Translations under genes and position numbers: made by a program
Shown: positions 32,314-44,856 of the stretch, in pieces
Layout: each line of letters starts with the position of its first letter
How positions within the stretch are numbered: the first letter of the stretch is position 1
NCBI RefSeq assembly: GCF_000717055.1
Contig: NZ_JNXI01000026.1
Span: 33,726-97,725, forward strand
From: Streptomyces iakyrus
GTDB taxonomy: Bacteria; Actinomycetota; Actinomycetes; Streptomycetales; Streptomycetaceae
Direction of reading: 5' to 3'
Length of the DNA: 64,000 nt
The notes under the pieces: generated by a model
The model's input: the letters and a program-made list of their open reading frames with translations, nothing else
Databases searched by the model: none
What the model was told of the DNA's origin: nothing

Positions 32314-33507
32314 ATGCCCGTACGACTCCCCCGCCCACGCCGTTTCGACGTGTACGTCGCCCTGGGCAGTCTGCTCGGCGGGCTGCTGCTGTGGGCGCTC
32401 GGTCTGGCCACCCGTCCGGCCACCGAGGTGTACGTGCTGCTGCCCGGCCGCTGGCCGGTGCTGCTGCCGCTGTTCGTCATGGCCGGCTGCGAGCTGCTGC
32501 GGCGCACGTCCCCGCGCACCGCCCTGCTGATCGGCACCGCCGCGATCGTCCTGGACGTCTTCACCCAGGGCAACCTGGTCACGATCCTGATGTACACGGA
32601 CCTGATGTACGCGGCCGTCCTGTACGGCCCGCCCGCCTCGGCGCACCGCATCCCGCGGATCACCGGGCTGCTCACCGTGGCCGGGGCCGTCGTGCCGTTC
32701 GCGGTCTGGCGCGAGCCCGAGGCGCTGCTGATCGGCGTGGTCACCGGTCTGGTCGCCTTCGGTCCCGCCTCGACCGGACTGATCGTGCGCAACCACCGCG
32801 AGGCCGCCGACGCGGCCCGGCTGCGCGCCGAACAGACCGCACTGCTCGCCGAGATGGACCGCACCCAGGCCGTCACCGCCGAACGGGCCCGGATGGCGCG
32901 CGAGCTGCACGACATGGTCGCCAACCACCTGTCCGCGATCGCCATCCACTCCACCGCCGCCCTCTCCCTGGAGGACCCCAAGACCTCGCAGCAGGCGCTG
33001 GTGGTCATCCGTGAGAACAGCGTGGCGGGGCTCGCGGAGATGCGGCGGCTGATCGGGATCCTCCGGGACGACAGCGGCGACACCGAGCCCGTCGCCGCAC
33101 CCACCCTCGACGGACTGGGCGCGCTGGTCGACAGCGCGCGCACCAACGGCCTGGACGTGACCCTCGAAGCCGGACAGGGCAAGGTTCCGGCACCGGTCGA
33201 GCTCGCCGCCTACCGCATCGTCCAGGAGTCCCTGACGAACGCCCTCAAGCACGCCGGCCCCGGCCGTGTCGCCGTGTCCCTGGGCCGCCTTGACGGCGTG
33301 CTGACCGTGCGGATCACCAGTCCCTACGGCGACCGGGACGGCCCGAGCGCCCCCGGCTCGGGCGCTGGTCTCGTCGGCATGCGGGAGCGTGCCGCGCTGC
33401 TCGACGGCACCTTCGAGGCGGGCCCCGAGGACTCGCCCGACGGCAAGATCTGGGCCGTACGCGCCACCCTCCCCGTGCACGACACCGTCGAAGGAGACAC
33501 CACATGA
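32314..33507 (+). CDS. chiS: NarL-type sensor kinase ChiS
   Basis: 397-residue sensor kinase upstream of chiR and chiC. The N-terminal half has about five membrane helices (FDVYVALGSLLGGLLLWALG and others); the cytoplasmic part has phospho-His199 in MARELHDMVANHLSAI, the N-box VQESLTNALKHA, and a short degenerate G region (TSPYGDRDG, GSGAGLVGMRERA). The usual Asp-x-Gly of the nucleotide pocket is not obvious. Gene order matches the ChiS/ChiR system reported to control chiC in S. coelicolor. Its stop overlaps the chiR start (ATGA). Confidence 0.82.
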   Translation: MPVRLPRPRRFDVYVALGSLLGGLLLWALGLATRPATEVYVLLPGRWPVLLPLFVMAGCELLRRTSPRTALLIGTAAIVLDVFTQGNLVTILMYTDLMYAAVLYGPPASAHRIPRITGLLTVAGAVVPFAVWREPEALLIGVVTGLVAFGPASTGLIVRNHREAADAARLRAEQTALLAEMDRTQAVTAERARMARELHDMVANHLSAIAIHSTAALSLEDPKTSQQALVVIRENSVAGLAEMRRLIGILRDDSGDTEPVAAPTLDGLGALVDSARTNGLDVTLEAGQGKVPAPVELAAYRIVQESLTNALKHAGPGRVAVSLGRLDGVLTVRITSPYGDRDGPSAPGSGAGLVGMRERAALLDGTFEAGPEDSPDGKIWAVRATLPVHDTVEGDTT

Positions 33508-34154
33508 GCTCGCCCGTCCGGGTTCTCGTCGCCGAGGACCAGTCCGCCGTCCGCGCCGGCCTGGTCCTCATCCTGGGCAGCGCGCCCGACATCGAGGTGG
33601 TCGGCGAGGCCGCGGACGGTGAGCAGGCGGTGGCGCTGGCCCGGGAGCTGCGGCCGGACCTGGTGCTGATGGACGTGCAGATGCCACGTCTGGACGGGGT
33701 GTCGGCGACCCGGCAGGTCGTCGCGGAGCGGCTCGCCGACGTGCTGGTGCTGACCACCTTCGATCTCGACGAGTACGTCTTCGGGGCGCTGCGGGCGGGA
33801 GCGTCGGGCTTCCTGCTGAAGAACACCGAGGCGAGGGAGCTGCTGGAGGCGGTGCGGACGGTCGCGCGTGGGGAAGGGCTGATCGCCCCGGCGGTCACGC
33901 GGCGGTTGATCGCGGAGTTCGCCGCGAAGCCGGCCCGTGAGCCGGCGGCCGATCCGGCCGTGCTGGACCGGCTCACCCGGCGCGAGCGCGAGGTGCTGGC
34001 CTGCCTGGGCGAGGGCCTGTCCAACGCGGGCATCGCGCAGCGGCTGGACATGGCCGAGGCGACCGTGAAGACCCATGTCAGCCGGTTGCTGGGGAAGCTG
34101 GAGCTGCGCAGTCGCGTGCAAGCGGCGGTGCTGGCTCAGGAGTTGGGGATCTGA
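33504..34154 (+). CDS. chiR: NarL/LuxR-family response regulator ChiR
   Basis: 216 residues: receiver domain with acidic pocket ED at 11-12, phospho-Asp57 in LVLMDVQMP and LLKN switch Lys, then a LuxR-type HTH (TRREREVLACLGEGLSNAGI, EATVKTHVSRLLGKL). Translationally coupled to chiS. Its location 125 bases upstream of chiC and the paired repeats in the chiC promoter fit the known role of ChiR in chitinase expression. Confidence 0.85.
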   Translation: MSSPVRVLVAEDQSAVRAGLVLILGSAPDIEVVGEAADGEQAVALARELRPDLVLMDVQMPRLDGVSATRQVVAERLADVLVLTTFDLDEYVFGALRAGASGFLLKNTEARELLEAVRTVARGEGLIAPAVTRRLIAEFAAKPAREPAADPAVLDRLTRREREVLACLGEGLSNAGIAQRLDMAEATVKTHVSRLLGKLELRSRVQAAVLAQELGI

Positions 34155-34170
34155 ACCAATCCCGGTGGAT

Positions 34171-34214
34171 GGTGGTCCAGACCTATTGACCGGTGGTCCA
34201 GACCTTTCTATTCT
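34171..34214 (+). promoter_or_regulatory. chitinase promoter with paired direct repeats
   Basis: Two identical 13-bp repeats GGTGGTCCAGACC at 34171-34183 and 34192-34204, 21 bases apart (two helical turns). Between and after them lies a good sigma-HrdB-type promoter: -35 TTGACC (34186-34191), 17-bp spacer, -10 TATTCT (34209-34214). The second repeat lies in the spacer. Paired repeats of this type are characteristic of Streptomyces chitinase promoters, bind regulators of chitin/GlcNAc response, and resemble the DasR box core TGGTCTAGACCA. Confidence 0.85.
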
Positions 34215-34278
34215 CACCGCACCATGAGTGGGCGTGAGGCTCAGTCACGCCCCCACAACTCCATCAAGGAGGCGCAGC

Positions 34279-36105
<1,827 letters not shown>

Positions 36106-36156
36106 GCCCGGATCAGAGAGAAGTTCGAAGGGTCGTAGACCCTAAGCGACATTGAC

Positions 36157-36189
36157 GCTCCCCCAGACTTCGTCCGGGGGGACCCCCAC
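36157..36189 (+). repeat. dispersed Streptomyces palindromic repeat
   Basis: Short element beginning GCTCCCCCAGACTTCG and ending CGGGGGGACCCCCA, with the CTCCCCC...GGGGGGACCCCC hairpin of the dispersed repeat common in Streptomyces genomes. It lies between the chiC stop and the terminator hairpin. A copy of the same class is in frame inside rho at 56778-56818. Confidence 0.65.
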
Positions 36190-36190
36190 T

Positions 36191-36227
36191 CAGCGGGTGA
36201 ACGTGGCTACGCCACGTTCACCCGCTG
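36191..36227. terminator. bidirectional terminator overlapping the DUF2550 stop
   Basis: Perfect 16-bp stem CAGCGGGTGAACGTGG / CCACGTTCACCCGCTG with a 5-base loop between the convergent chiC and DUF2550 genes. The right arm encodes the last residues (QRVNV) of the DUF2550 protein and the loop contains its stop codon. Confidence 0.75.
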
Positions 36228-36653
36228 ACCGGGCGGGGCTGCCTCAAGCCACGCGAGGAAACCGGTCAGCGCGTCTTCGCTCATCGCGAGTTCCAGACGC
36301 GTGCCCCGGTGCACACAGGCCAGGATCACATGGTCGGAGAGGAGCGCCAGCTCCTCCTCGCCCTCCGGCACCCTGCGGCCGGCCACCTCGATGGCGGACC
36401 GCTCCAGGGTGCGGCGCGGACGCGGTGAGTACGAGAAGACGCGGTACCACTCGACCCGGTCGCCGTTGTAGCGGGCCACCCCGTACGCCCAGCCCTTGCC
36501 GTTGGTGTCACCCTCGGCGGGGGCGTCCCAGCGCAGGCTGGCGTCGAAGGTGCCGCCCGAGCGCTGGATCAGCCGACGGCGCAGGCCGAAGACGAACAGG
36601 CCCACCACCACGAGGGCCACCACGATTCCGCACACAGTCAGAGCGAGGACCAT
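36207..36653 (-). CDS. DUF2550 membrane-anchored protein
   Basis: 148-residue protein of the actinobacterial DUF2550 family, usually found next to the ATP synthase operon. One N-terminal TM helix (LALTVCGIVVALVVVGLFVF) and a cytoplasmic beta-rich domain with GGTFDASLRW, GWAYGVARYNGDRVEWYRVF and the C-terminal ALTGFLAWLEAAPPGQ. The ATG at 36653 has AGGAGG at good spacing; a GTG at 36659 is closer. Function unknown. Its last codons are part of the terminator hairpin. Confidence 0.85.
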   Translation of the reverse strand: MVLALTVCGIVVALVVVGLFVFGLRRRLIQRSGGTFDASLRWDAPAEGDTNGKGWAYGVARYNGDRVEWYRVFSYSPRPRRTLERSAIEVAGRRVPEGEEELALLSDHVILACVHRGTRLELAMSEDALTGFLAWLEAAPPGQRVNVA

Positions 36654-36710
36654 CGACACCGACCTCCTCGTCTCCTAGGTAACGGAACGTAAAAATCACC
36701 CACATCCGCC

Positions 36711-36757
36711 TCAGCCGCGGCTGGGTCCGGATCTCTCCGGTACCCAGCCGCGGCTGA
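36711..36757 (-). terminator. terminator of the ATP synthase operon
   Basis: 16-bp perfect stem TCAGCCGCGGCTGGGT / ACCCAGCCGCGGCTGA with an inner CCGG...CCGG pairing, starting 28 bases after the atpC stop. Confidence 0.75.
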
Positions 36758-36784
36758 GTGACGTCATCACACGGCGGACTCCGG

Positions 36785-37162
36785 TCAGCGCGCCGCCGTG
36801 GCAGCCCGCAGACGGACGTCCGCGCGGCGCTGGGCCTCCGCGTCGTCCTCCGCCTTCGCGCGCTCGAGCTCCTGCTCCGCGCGCTGGACATCGATCTCGT
36901 CCGACAGCTCCGCGACTTCCGCCAGCAGCGAGAGCTTGTCGTCCGCGAACGAGATGAATCCGCCGTGGACCGCGGCGACGACCGTCCCGCCCTCACTCGT
37001 ACGGATGGTCACCGGGCCCGACTCCAGCACACCGAGCAGCGGCTGGTGACCGGGCATGACGCCGATGTCGCCGGACGTGGTGCGCGCGACGACCAGGGTG
37101 GCCTGGCCGGACCAGACCTCACGGTCGGCCGCGACCAGCGCGACGTGCAGCTCAGCAGCCAA
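36785..37162 (-). CDS. atpC: ATP synthase epsilon subunit
   Basis: 125-residue epsilon subunit of the F1 rotor stalk. N-terminal beta barrel ELHVALVAADREVWSGQATL, GDIGVMPGHQPLLGVLESGP, and a C-terminal helical hairpin (EIDVQRAEQELERAKAEDDA). It starts with TTG at 37162, preceded by GAGGAG at six bases; a rare start codon that may lower yield relative to atpD. Separated from atpD by 111 bases containing a stable hairpin. Last gene of the operon. Confidence 0.93.
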   Translation of the reverse strand: MAAELHVALVAADREVWSGQATLVVARTTSGDIGVMPGHQPLLGVLESGPVTIRTSEGGTVVAAVHGGFISFADDKLSLLAEVAELSDEIDVQRAEQELERAKAEDDAEAQRRADVRLRAATAAR

Positions 37163-37230
37163 GGGTGGCTCCTCGGGTCACCACCCGGCAGGGATGCCGG
37201 GTGTTGGTTACAAGTCTAGTAGGCGTGGCA

Positions 37231-37258
37231 GAGGGGGCGGGACGAACCCCGCCCCCTC
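37231..37258 (-). promoter_or_regulatory. intercistronic hairpin between atpD and atpC
   Basis: 11-bp perfect stem GAGGGGGCGGG / CCCGCCCCCTC with a 6-base loop, starting 16 bases after the atpD stop and inside the operon. It could protect the atpD 3' end, slow or partly stop polymerase, and so set a lower epsilon level. Confidence 0.5.
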
Positions 37259-37273
37259 CGACGAGCACGGGGC

Positions 37274-38713
<1,440 letters not shown>

Positions 38714-39628
38714 TCAGTCACTCCCCGCGGTCGCGTCGGCCAGGGCACTGGCGCCACCGACGATCTCGCTGATTTCCTGGGTGATTTCGGCCTGGCGGGC
38801 CTGGTTGGCAAGCCGGGTGAGCGTCTCGATGAGCTCTCCGGCGTTGTCGGTGGCCGACTTCATCGCGCGCCGCGTGGCGGCGTGCTTGGAGGCAGCCGAC
38901 TGGAGCAGCGCGTTGTAGATGCGGCTTTCGACGTAGCGCGGCAGCAGGGCGTCCAGGACGTCCTCCGCCGAGGGCTCGAAGTCGAACAGCGGGAGGATCT
39001 CGCCCTTGGGCTTGGCCTCCGCCGCCACCTCGTCGAGGCTGAGCGGCAGCAGCCGCGCCTCGATCGCCGTCTGCGTCATCATCGACACGAACTCGGTGTA
39101 GACGATGTGGAGCTCGTCCACGCCGCCCTCGGCCGTCTCCGTCTCGATCGCCTCGATCAGCGGGGCCGCGACCTTCTTGGCGTCCGCGTACGAGGGCTCG
39201 TCGGTGAAGCCCGTGAACGACTCCGCGATCTTGCGCTCACGGAAGTTGTAGTGGGCGACACCGCGGCGGCCGACGATGTAGTTGACGACCTCCTTGCCCT
39301 CGGCCTCAAGCTTCGCCGTGAGCTTCTCCGCGGCCTTGATGGCGTTGGAGTTGAAGGCGCCGGCCAGACCGCGGTCGCTCGTGAGGAGCAGGACCGCGGC
39401 ACGGGTCGGGTTCTCCGGCTCGGTCGTGAGCGGGTGCTTGGTGTTGGATCCGCCGGCGACCGCCGTGACCGCCCGGGTGAGCTCGGTCGCGTACGGGGTG
39501 GAGGCCGCCACCTTGCGCTGCGCCTTGACGACGCGCGAGGCGGCGATCATCTCCATCGCCTTGGTGATCTTCTTGGTCGCGGTGACGGATCGGATGCGAC
39601 GCTTGTAGACCCGGAGCTGGGCTCCCAT
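38714..39628 (-). CDS. atpG: ATP synthase gamma subunit
   Basis: 304-residue gamma subunit, the central rotating shaft. The N-terminal helix [20 protein letters not shown] and C-terminal helix ([38 protein letters not shown]) form the coiled-coil axle; [21 protein letters not shown] sequence marks the Rossmann part. ATG at 39628, 20 bases after atpA. Confidence 0.97.
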   Translation of the reverse strand: MGAQLRVYKRRIRSVTATKKITKAMEMIAASRVVKAQRKVAASTPYATELTRAVTAVAGGSNTKHPLTTEPENPTRAAVLLLTSDRGLAGAFNSNAIKAAEKLTAKLEAEGKEVVNYIVGRRGVAHYNFRERKIAESFTGFTDEPSYADAKKVAAPLIEAIETETAEGGVDELHIVYTEFVSMMTQTAIEARLLPLSLDEVAAEAKPKGEILPLFDFEPSAEDVLDALLPRYVESRIYNALLQSAASKHAATRRAMKSATDNAGELIETLTRLANQARQAEITQEISEIVGGASALADATAGSD

Positions 39629-39648
39629 GAGTCAGGTCCCTTCCGTCG

Positions 39649-41238
39649 TCACTTACCGGCAGCCGGGGTGTCCTCGCCGAGCAGCTTGCCGTCGGAGGTC
39701 TCGAACTGCTTCTTGAACTCGACGATGGCCTCGGCGACGGCCTGCAGGGTGTCGTCGGACATCTTGCCGCCCTCGCGGATGGAGGTCATCAGGCCCTGCT
39801 CCTTGCGGTGCAGGTACTCCAGCAGCTCCTTCTCGAAGCGGCGGATGTCGGCGACGGGGACGTCGTCCATCTTGCCGGTGGTGCCGGCCCAGACGGAGAC
39901 GACCTGGTCCTCGGTGGCCATCGGCTGGTACTGCGCCTGCTTCAGCAGCTCGACCATGCGCTGACCGCGCTCCAGCTGCGCCTTGGACGCGGCGTCCAGG
40001 TCGGAACCGAAGGCGGCGAAGGCCTCCAGCTCACGGAACTGGGCGAGGTCCACGCGCAGACGGCCGGAGACCTGCTTCATCGCCTTGTGCTGCGCGGAAC
40101 CACCGACTCGGGAGACGGAGATACCGACGTTCAGCGCGGGGCGCTGACCGGCGTTGAACAGGTCCGACTCCAGGAAGCACTGGCCGTCGGTGATGGAGAT
40201 GACGTTGGTCGGGATGAACGCCGAGACGTCGTTGGCCTTCGTCTCGACGATCGGCAGACCGGTCATCGAGCCGGCACCCATCTCGTCGGAGAGCTTCGCG
40301 CAGCGCTCCAGCAGACGGGAGTGCAGGTAGAAGACGTCACCCGGGTAGGCCTCACGGCCCGGCGGGCGGCGCAGCAGCAGCGACACGGCGCGGTAGGCGT
40401 CGGCCTGCTTCGACAGGTCGTCGAAGATGATCAGGACGTGCTTGCCCTGGTACATCCAGTGCTGGCCGATGGCCGAACCGGTGTACGGCGCCAGGTACTT
40501 GAAGCCGGCCGGGTCGGACGCCGGGGCGGCGACGATGGTCGTGTACTCCAGCGCGCCGGCCTCCTCCAGAGCGCCGCGCACACCGGCGATCGTGGAGCCC
40601 TTCTGGCCGATGGCGACGTAGATGCAGCGGACCTGCTTGTTCGGGTCGCCCGAGCGCCAGTTGTCGCGCTGGTTGATGATGGTGTCGACGGCCAGGGCGG
40701 TCTTGCCGGTCTGGCGGTCACCGATGATCAGCTGACGCTGGCCACGGCCGATCGGGGTCATCGCGTCGACGGCCTTGTAGCCCGTCTCCATCGGCTCGTG
40801 CACCGACTTGCGGACCATGACGCCCGGGGCCTGCAGCTCCAGGGCGCGACGGTCCTCGGTCTCGATCTCGCCGAGGCCGTCGATCGGGTTGCCGAGGGGG
40901 TCCACCACGCGGCCGAGGTAGCCCTCGCCCACCGCAACGGAGAGAACCTCACCGGTACGGGAGACCGGCTGGCCCTCCTCGACGCCGCTGAACTCGCCGA
41001 GGACGATGGCACCGATCTCGCGCTCCTCGAGGTTGAGGGCGAGGCCGAGGGTGCCGTCCTCGAACTTCAGCAGCTCGTTGGCCATGGTCGAGGGCAGGCC
41101 CTCGACCTTCGCGATGCCGTCACCGGCGAAGGTGACGGTCCCGACCTCCTCGCGCGAGGCCGCGTCCGGCTTGTACGCCTGGACGAAGTTCTCCAGCGCG
41201 TCCCGGATCTCCTCCGGCCGGATCGTGAGCTCCGCCAT
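39649..41238 (-). CDS. atpA: ATP synthase alpha subunit
   Basis: 529-residue non-catalytic alpha subunit. N-terminal barrel ([20 protein letters not shown]), nucleotide site GDRQTGKT at 173-180, the alpha-specific Gln in place of the catalytic Glu, and [23 protein letters not shown] at 41238 with AGGGAA upstream. The 126-base gap to atpH is unusually long for this operon and contains a palindromic repeat that seems to have been inserted just before the ribosome site. Confidence 0.97.
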   Translation of the reverse strand: MAELTIRPEEIRDALENFVQAYKPDAASREEVGTVTFAGDGIAKVEGLPSTMANELLKFEDGTLGLALNLEEREIGAIVLGEFSGVEEGQPVSRTGEVLSVAVGEGYLGRVVDPLGNPIDGLGEIETEDRRALELQAPGVMVRKSVHEPMETGYKAVDAMTPIGRGQRQLIIGDRQTGKTALAVDTIINQRDNWRSGDPNKQVRCIYVAIGQKGSTIAGVRGALEEAGALEYTTIVAAPASDPAGFKYLAPYTGSAIGQHWMYQGKHVLIIFDDLSKQADAYRAVSLLLRRPPGREAYPGDVFYLHSRLLERCAKLSDEMGAGSMTGLPIVETKANDVSAFIPTNVISITDGQCFLESDLFNAGQRPALNVGISVSRVGGSAQHKAMKQVSGRLRVDLAQFRELEAFAAFGSDLDAASKAQLERGQRMVELLKQAQYQPMATEDQVVSVWAGTTGKMDDVPVADIRRFEKELLEYLHRKEQGLMTSIREGGKMSDDTLQAVAEAIVEFKKQFETSDGKLLGEDTPAAGK

Positions 41239-41275
41239 CTGGGTTCCCTGCTCTCCTTGTTGGGCCCGAAGTTTC

Positions 41276-41301
41276 ACTTTGGGGGTCTGGGGGCGACCCC
41301 C
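41276..41301. repeat. palindromic repeat before atpA
   Basis: TTTGGGGGTCTGGGGGCGAC followed by CCCCCA: a GGGGGT...ACCCCC hairpin of a type widely dispersed in Streptomyces, about 40-60 bases upstream of the atpA start. A second small hairpin ACGGCCC/GGGCCGT follows at about 41316-41334. It may affect atpA translation or mRNA processing. Confidence 0.5.
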
Positions 41302-41364
41302 AGGATTCTTCTGCACGGCCCAACCAGGGCCGTCGTAAGTACGTACTGCCTATTGAGTTGCTGC

Positions 41365-42180
41365 TCAGCCGGCGAGCCGGCGGCTGGCGTCCTCGATGCG
41401 GTCCGCGAGGGAGCCGTTGATGACCTCGTCACCGACCTGCACCCGGATTCCGCCGAGGACCTCGGGGTCCACGTCCAGGTTCAGGTGCATCTTGCGGCCG
41501 TAGAGCTTCGCGAGGGCGGCGCCCAGGCGCTGCTTCTGCGGGTCGCTCAGCGGCACCGCCGAGGTGACGATGGCCACCATGCGGTCCCGGCGCTCGGCGG
41601 CGAGCTTGGACAGGGACTCCAGTCCCGACTCCAGGCTACGTCCCCGCGGCGCGGTCACAAGGCGCGCGACCAGACGCTCGGTGGCCGACTGGGCCCGGCC
41701 GCCGAGCAGGCTGCGCAGCAGCTCGCCCTTGGCCGAGGTGGTGGCCTTGCGGTCGGTCAGCGCGGCACGCAGCTCGGTGCTGCCGGAGACGATCCGGCCG
41801 AACCGGAACAGCTCGTCCTCGACGTCGTCGAGCTTGCCGGCCTGCTGCGCGGCGGTGAGGTCGGCGGTGTCGGCCAGCACCTCCAGCGCGTCCACCAGGT
41901 CGCGCGACTGCGACCAGCGGGAGCGCACCATGCCGGCGACCAGGTCGGCGGTCGGGCCGCTGACCTGGGTGCCGAGCAGACGCTGGGCCAGGCCTGCCTT
42001 GGCCTCCGCGTCCTGCGCCGGGTCGGTGAGGACCCGACGCAGCGACACCTCGCGGTCGAGCAGCGCGGTGACGGCGGCCAGCTCGTCGGCGAGCGAGCCC
42101 GCGTTCACGGACGTCGAGTCCGTCAGCGCGTCGAGACGCTCACGTGCGGCTGCCAGGGCCTCGCGGCTCGCTCCGTTCAT
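41365..42180 (-). CDS. atpH: ATP synthase delta subunit
   Basis: 271-residue delta (OSCP-like) subunit joining F1 to the peripheral stalk. Longer than the usual 180 residues, as in other actinobacteria, with an N-terminal extension: MNGASREALAAARERLDALT. The C-terminal family motif is KLYGRKMHLNLDVDPEVLGG then IRVQVGDEVINGSLADRIED. The ATG overlaps the atpF stop (ATGA). Confidence 0.95.
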   Translation of the reverse strand: MNGASREALAAARERLDALTDSTSVNAGSLADELAAVTALLDREVSLRRVLTDPAQDAEAKAGLAQRLLGTQVSGPTADLVAGMVRSRWSQSRDLVDALEVLADTADLTAAQQAGKLDDVEDELFRFGRIVSGSTELRAALTDRKATTSAKGELLRSLLGGRAQSATERLVARLVTAPRGRSLESGLESLSKLAAERRDRMVAIVTSAVPLSDPQKQRLGAALAKLYGRKMHLNLDVDPEVLGGIRVQVGDEVINGSLADRIEDASRRLAG

Positions 42181-42725
42181 CGCCCGGCCTCGGCCTTCTC
42201 CTCGAGCTCGTCGAGGAACCGGTCGATCACGCGGCTCTGGCGGGCGTGGTCCTCGAGGGACTCCCCGACGAGCTTGCCGGCCAGGTCGGTGGCGAGCTTG
42301 CCGACGTCCTGGCGGAGCGCGGACGAGGCGGCCTTGCGGTCGGCCTCGATCTGGGCGTGACCGGCGGCGACGATCTCTTCGCGCTGGCGCTGGCCCTCGG
42401 CCCGCATCTCGGCGATGAGCGTGGCACCCTGCTCCTGCGCCTCCTGGCGCAGGCGCGCGGCCTCGTGCCGGGCCTCGGCGAGCTGTGCCTTGTACTGCTC
42501 AAGGACGCTCTGGGCCTCGACCTTCATGGTCTCGGCCTCTTCGATACCGCCTTCGATCGCCGCGCGGCGCTCCTCCAGAACCTTGTTGATGTTCGGAAGC
42601 AGCTTCTTCCAGAAGAAGAAGAACACGATGGCGAAGGCGATGGTGCCGACGAGCAGCTCGGGGCCCGGAGGAACGAGCGGGTTCTGCTCTTCCTCGGCCG
42701 CCAGCTGCACCAGGTTGGCGATCAC
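42177..42725 (-). CDS. atpF: ATP synthase b subunit
   Basis: 182-residue b subunit of the peripheral stalk: one N-terminal TM helix (LLVGTIAFAIVFFFFWKKLL) followed by a long charged helix (VLEERRAAIEGGIEEAETMK and so on). GTG start at 42725 with AAAGG upstream; 39 bases after atpE; overlaps atpH by four bases. Confidence 0.96.
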   Translation of the reverse strand: MIANLVQLAAEEEQNPLVPPGPELLVGTIAFAIVFFFFWKKLLPNINKVLEERRAAIEGGIEEAETMKVEAQSVLEQYKAQLAEARHEAARLRQEAQEQGATLIAEMRAEGQRQREEIVAAGHAQIEADRKAASSALRQDVGKLATDLAGKLVGESLEDHARQSRVIDRFLDELEEKAEAGR

Positions 42726-42764
42726 ATCAGTGCCTTTCGTCGAAACGTGTCGGTGAGCAGGTAA

Positions 42765-43079
<315 letters not shown>

Positions 43080-43895
43080 TCAGTGGTGCTCGGCCAGAGC
43101 GCCCTGGATGTACGTGCAGGCGAGGAGTACGAAGACGTACGCCTGGACGGCCTGCACGAAAAGCTCGAAGACGATCATGGCCATCGTCATCACGAAGGAG
43201 ATACCGGCCGCCGGGATCATCCAGCTGTTGAGCAGGTACCAGGAGGCGACGGTGAACATGACCAGCATCAGGTGACCGGCGAACATGTTCGCGAACAGTC
43301 GGACGGCGTGGGTGAACGGCCGGACGAGCAGGTTCGAGAAGAACTCGATGATCATCACGAGCGGCAGCACCGGGCCGAGCGACTTGTCGTAGCCGGTGAT
43401 GTTCTTGAAGAACCCGACGAAGCCGTGCCGCTTGAAGGTCAGCGAGACCCAGGTCACGTAGACGACCGCGGCGAGGACCGCCGGGTAGGCGATGACCGAC
43501 GACACCGGGAACTGCGCCAGCGGGATCACAGACCAGATGTTCATGATCCAGATGAAGAAGAAGAGCGAGACCATCAGGGGGACGTACTTCTCGCCCTCCT
43601 TCTTTCCGAGGGTCTCGTAGACGATGCCGCGGCGGACGAAGTCGTATCCGGCTTCACCGACCATCTGCAGCTTGCCCGGCACCACCTTGGCCTTGCCGAA
43701 GGCCGCGTAGAAGAAGCCGATGACGAGGATGGTGGTGATGATGGCGAGCAGCATCACCTTGTTGAACTCGTACCCTCCAACCGTGGCAATCGGCTTGAAG
43801 AGGAACGAGTGCAGGCCCGGTGCCGGAAAACCACACCCGTCGGACATGATCCGACAGCTCCAGTCAAAGGCGAGCTGGGTCTGGTCAGCACTCAC
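43080..43895 (-). CDS. atpB: ATP synthase a subunit
   Basis: 271-residue a subunit forming the proton half-channels beside the c ring. Five to six TM helices; the essential Arg is in THAVRLFANMFAGHLML, with Gln in ELFVQAVQAYVF of the last helix. GTG start at 43895 has AAGGAG at six bases. It follows atpI after 225 bases. Confidence 0.96.
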   Translation of the reverse strand: MSADQTQLAFDWSCRIMSDGCGFPAPGLHSFLFKPIATVGGYEFNKVMLLAIITTILVIGFFYAAFGKAKVVPGKLQMVGEAGYDFVRRGIVYETLGKKEGEKYVPLMVSLFFFIWIMNIWSVIPLAQFPVSSVIAYPAVLAAVVYVTWVSLTFKRHGFVGFFKNITGYDKSLGPVLPLVMIIEFFSNLLVRPFTHAVRLFANMFAGHLMLVMFTVASWYLLNSWMIPAAGISFVMTMAMIVFELFVQAVQAYVFVLLACTYIQGALAEHH

Positions 43896-44120
43896 CGCGG
43901 GCTCCTTCGGCGTGACGCATAGGTACGGCAACCTCGTTGTGTCGGCGCGGCGCGCAGCCGCGGATCGGCACCGGACTGGTGTTACGGATGTGAGGGCGGC
44001 TGGGGGGCATCGAGCCTCGCGTTCGAGCAGGCGTCAGCTCAGATGCCCGCGCCCGCGATGCCGCAGTTGGCACCGGACGATAGCAGGAGTTCCTACTGCC
44101 CTTTATCGCGCCCCTACTCG

Positions 44121-44558
44121 TCACGACGACGGTCCGGTCTTCTCGGGCTTCTCGCTCTTCTCGGAGTCCGGGTCGATGTAGAAGATCTTGGCCTTCATGT
44201 GCGCACGAGCCTGCGCGGCCATCCACACGACGGTGGCGATGACGAGCCCGAGGGCGAACGTCTTCGCGTTGAAGAGAGAGGTGTCCTTGAAGAGGGCGAC
44301 GAAGATCAGGAGAAGCAGCAGCTGCGCGACGTAGAGCATCAGCCCCATGGCCTGGAACAACTGCGGGAGCGTTTTTGCCGTCCACTGGAGAACGTAGAGA
44401 CCCACCCCCATGAAGAGGATGGCCAGTACGGTGCCGACGGCCGCTCCGATGGCTCCCGTGCCTCCGGCCACCACGCCACTGACGGCGACCACGACCACAC
44501 CGGCAGCGGCTGTGGGTACAGCGCACTGCAAGAGGTTCCGGGCGTCATTGGACGGCAT
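44121..44558 (-). CDS. atpI: ATP synthase protein I (assembly factor)
   Basis: 145-residue membrane protein at the head of the operon with four hydrophobic segments (VPTAAAGVVVVAVSGVVAGG, AAVGTVLAILFMGVGLYVLQ and two more), matching AtpI, which helps assemble the c ring. ATG at 44558 with GCGGAG upstream. The 298-base gap upstream, with low GC near 44690-44760, probably carries the atp promoter. Confidence 0.85.
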   Translation of the reverse strand: MPSNDARNLLQCAVPTAAAGVVVVAVSGVVAGGTGAIGAAVGTVLAILFMGVGLYVLQWTAKTLPQLFQAMGLMLYVAQLLLLLIFVALFKDTSLFNAKTFALGLVIATVVWMAAQARAHMKAKIFYIDPDSEKSEKPEKTGPSS

Positions 44559-44856
44559 GGCGGCAACTCCGCTTTCGCAGGGGGCAGGGGTGTCGTCATG
44601 GACGAGCGTAGTCCCGGGCTGAGTGGAGTCCTCACGCCAATGGACCGTCGCACTGCGGTCCTTCGGCTCTATCCGGGGGGTTCTCGTGAACCGTATCACA
44701 AACTATTTGATGCAGTCTTTACCTGGAGGTGTGCGGACTGTCACACATGAGAGTGAACCCGCGCGTCTGAGCGGGAAGCACGCCGAGATGTCTGGTATTG
44801 GGGCGCTTCGCACCCCCATCGCAATCCCACGACTTGGCAATGCTCTAGTCAGATTC
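44559..44856 (-). promoter_or_regulatory. region upstream of atpI, presumed atp promoter
   Basis: About 300 bases without a gene between the WecA-type gene and atpI. The section 44690-44760 is unusually AT-rich for this genome (ATCACAAACTATTTGATGCA), as expected for a promoter. No single -35/-10 pair can be chosen with confidence. Confidence 0.4.

Noticed and set aside
44690..44760. Specific -35/-10 pair for the atp promoter
   Set aside because: The stretch is AT-rich but several weak candidates exist and none is clearly better; only the region is reported.
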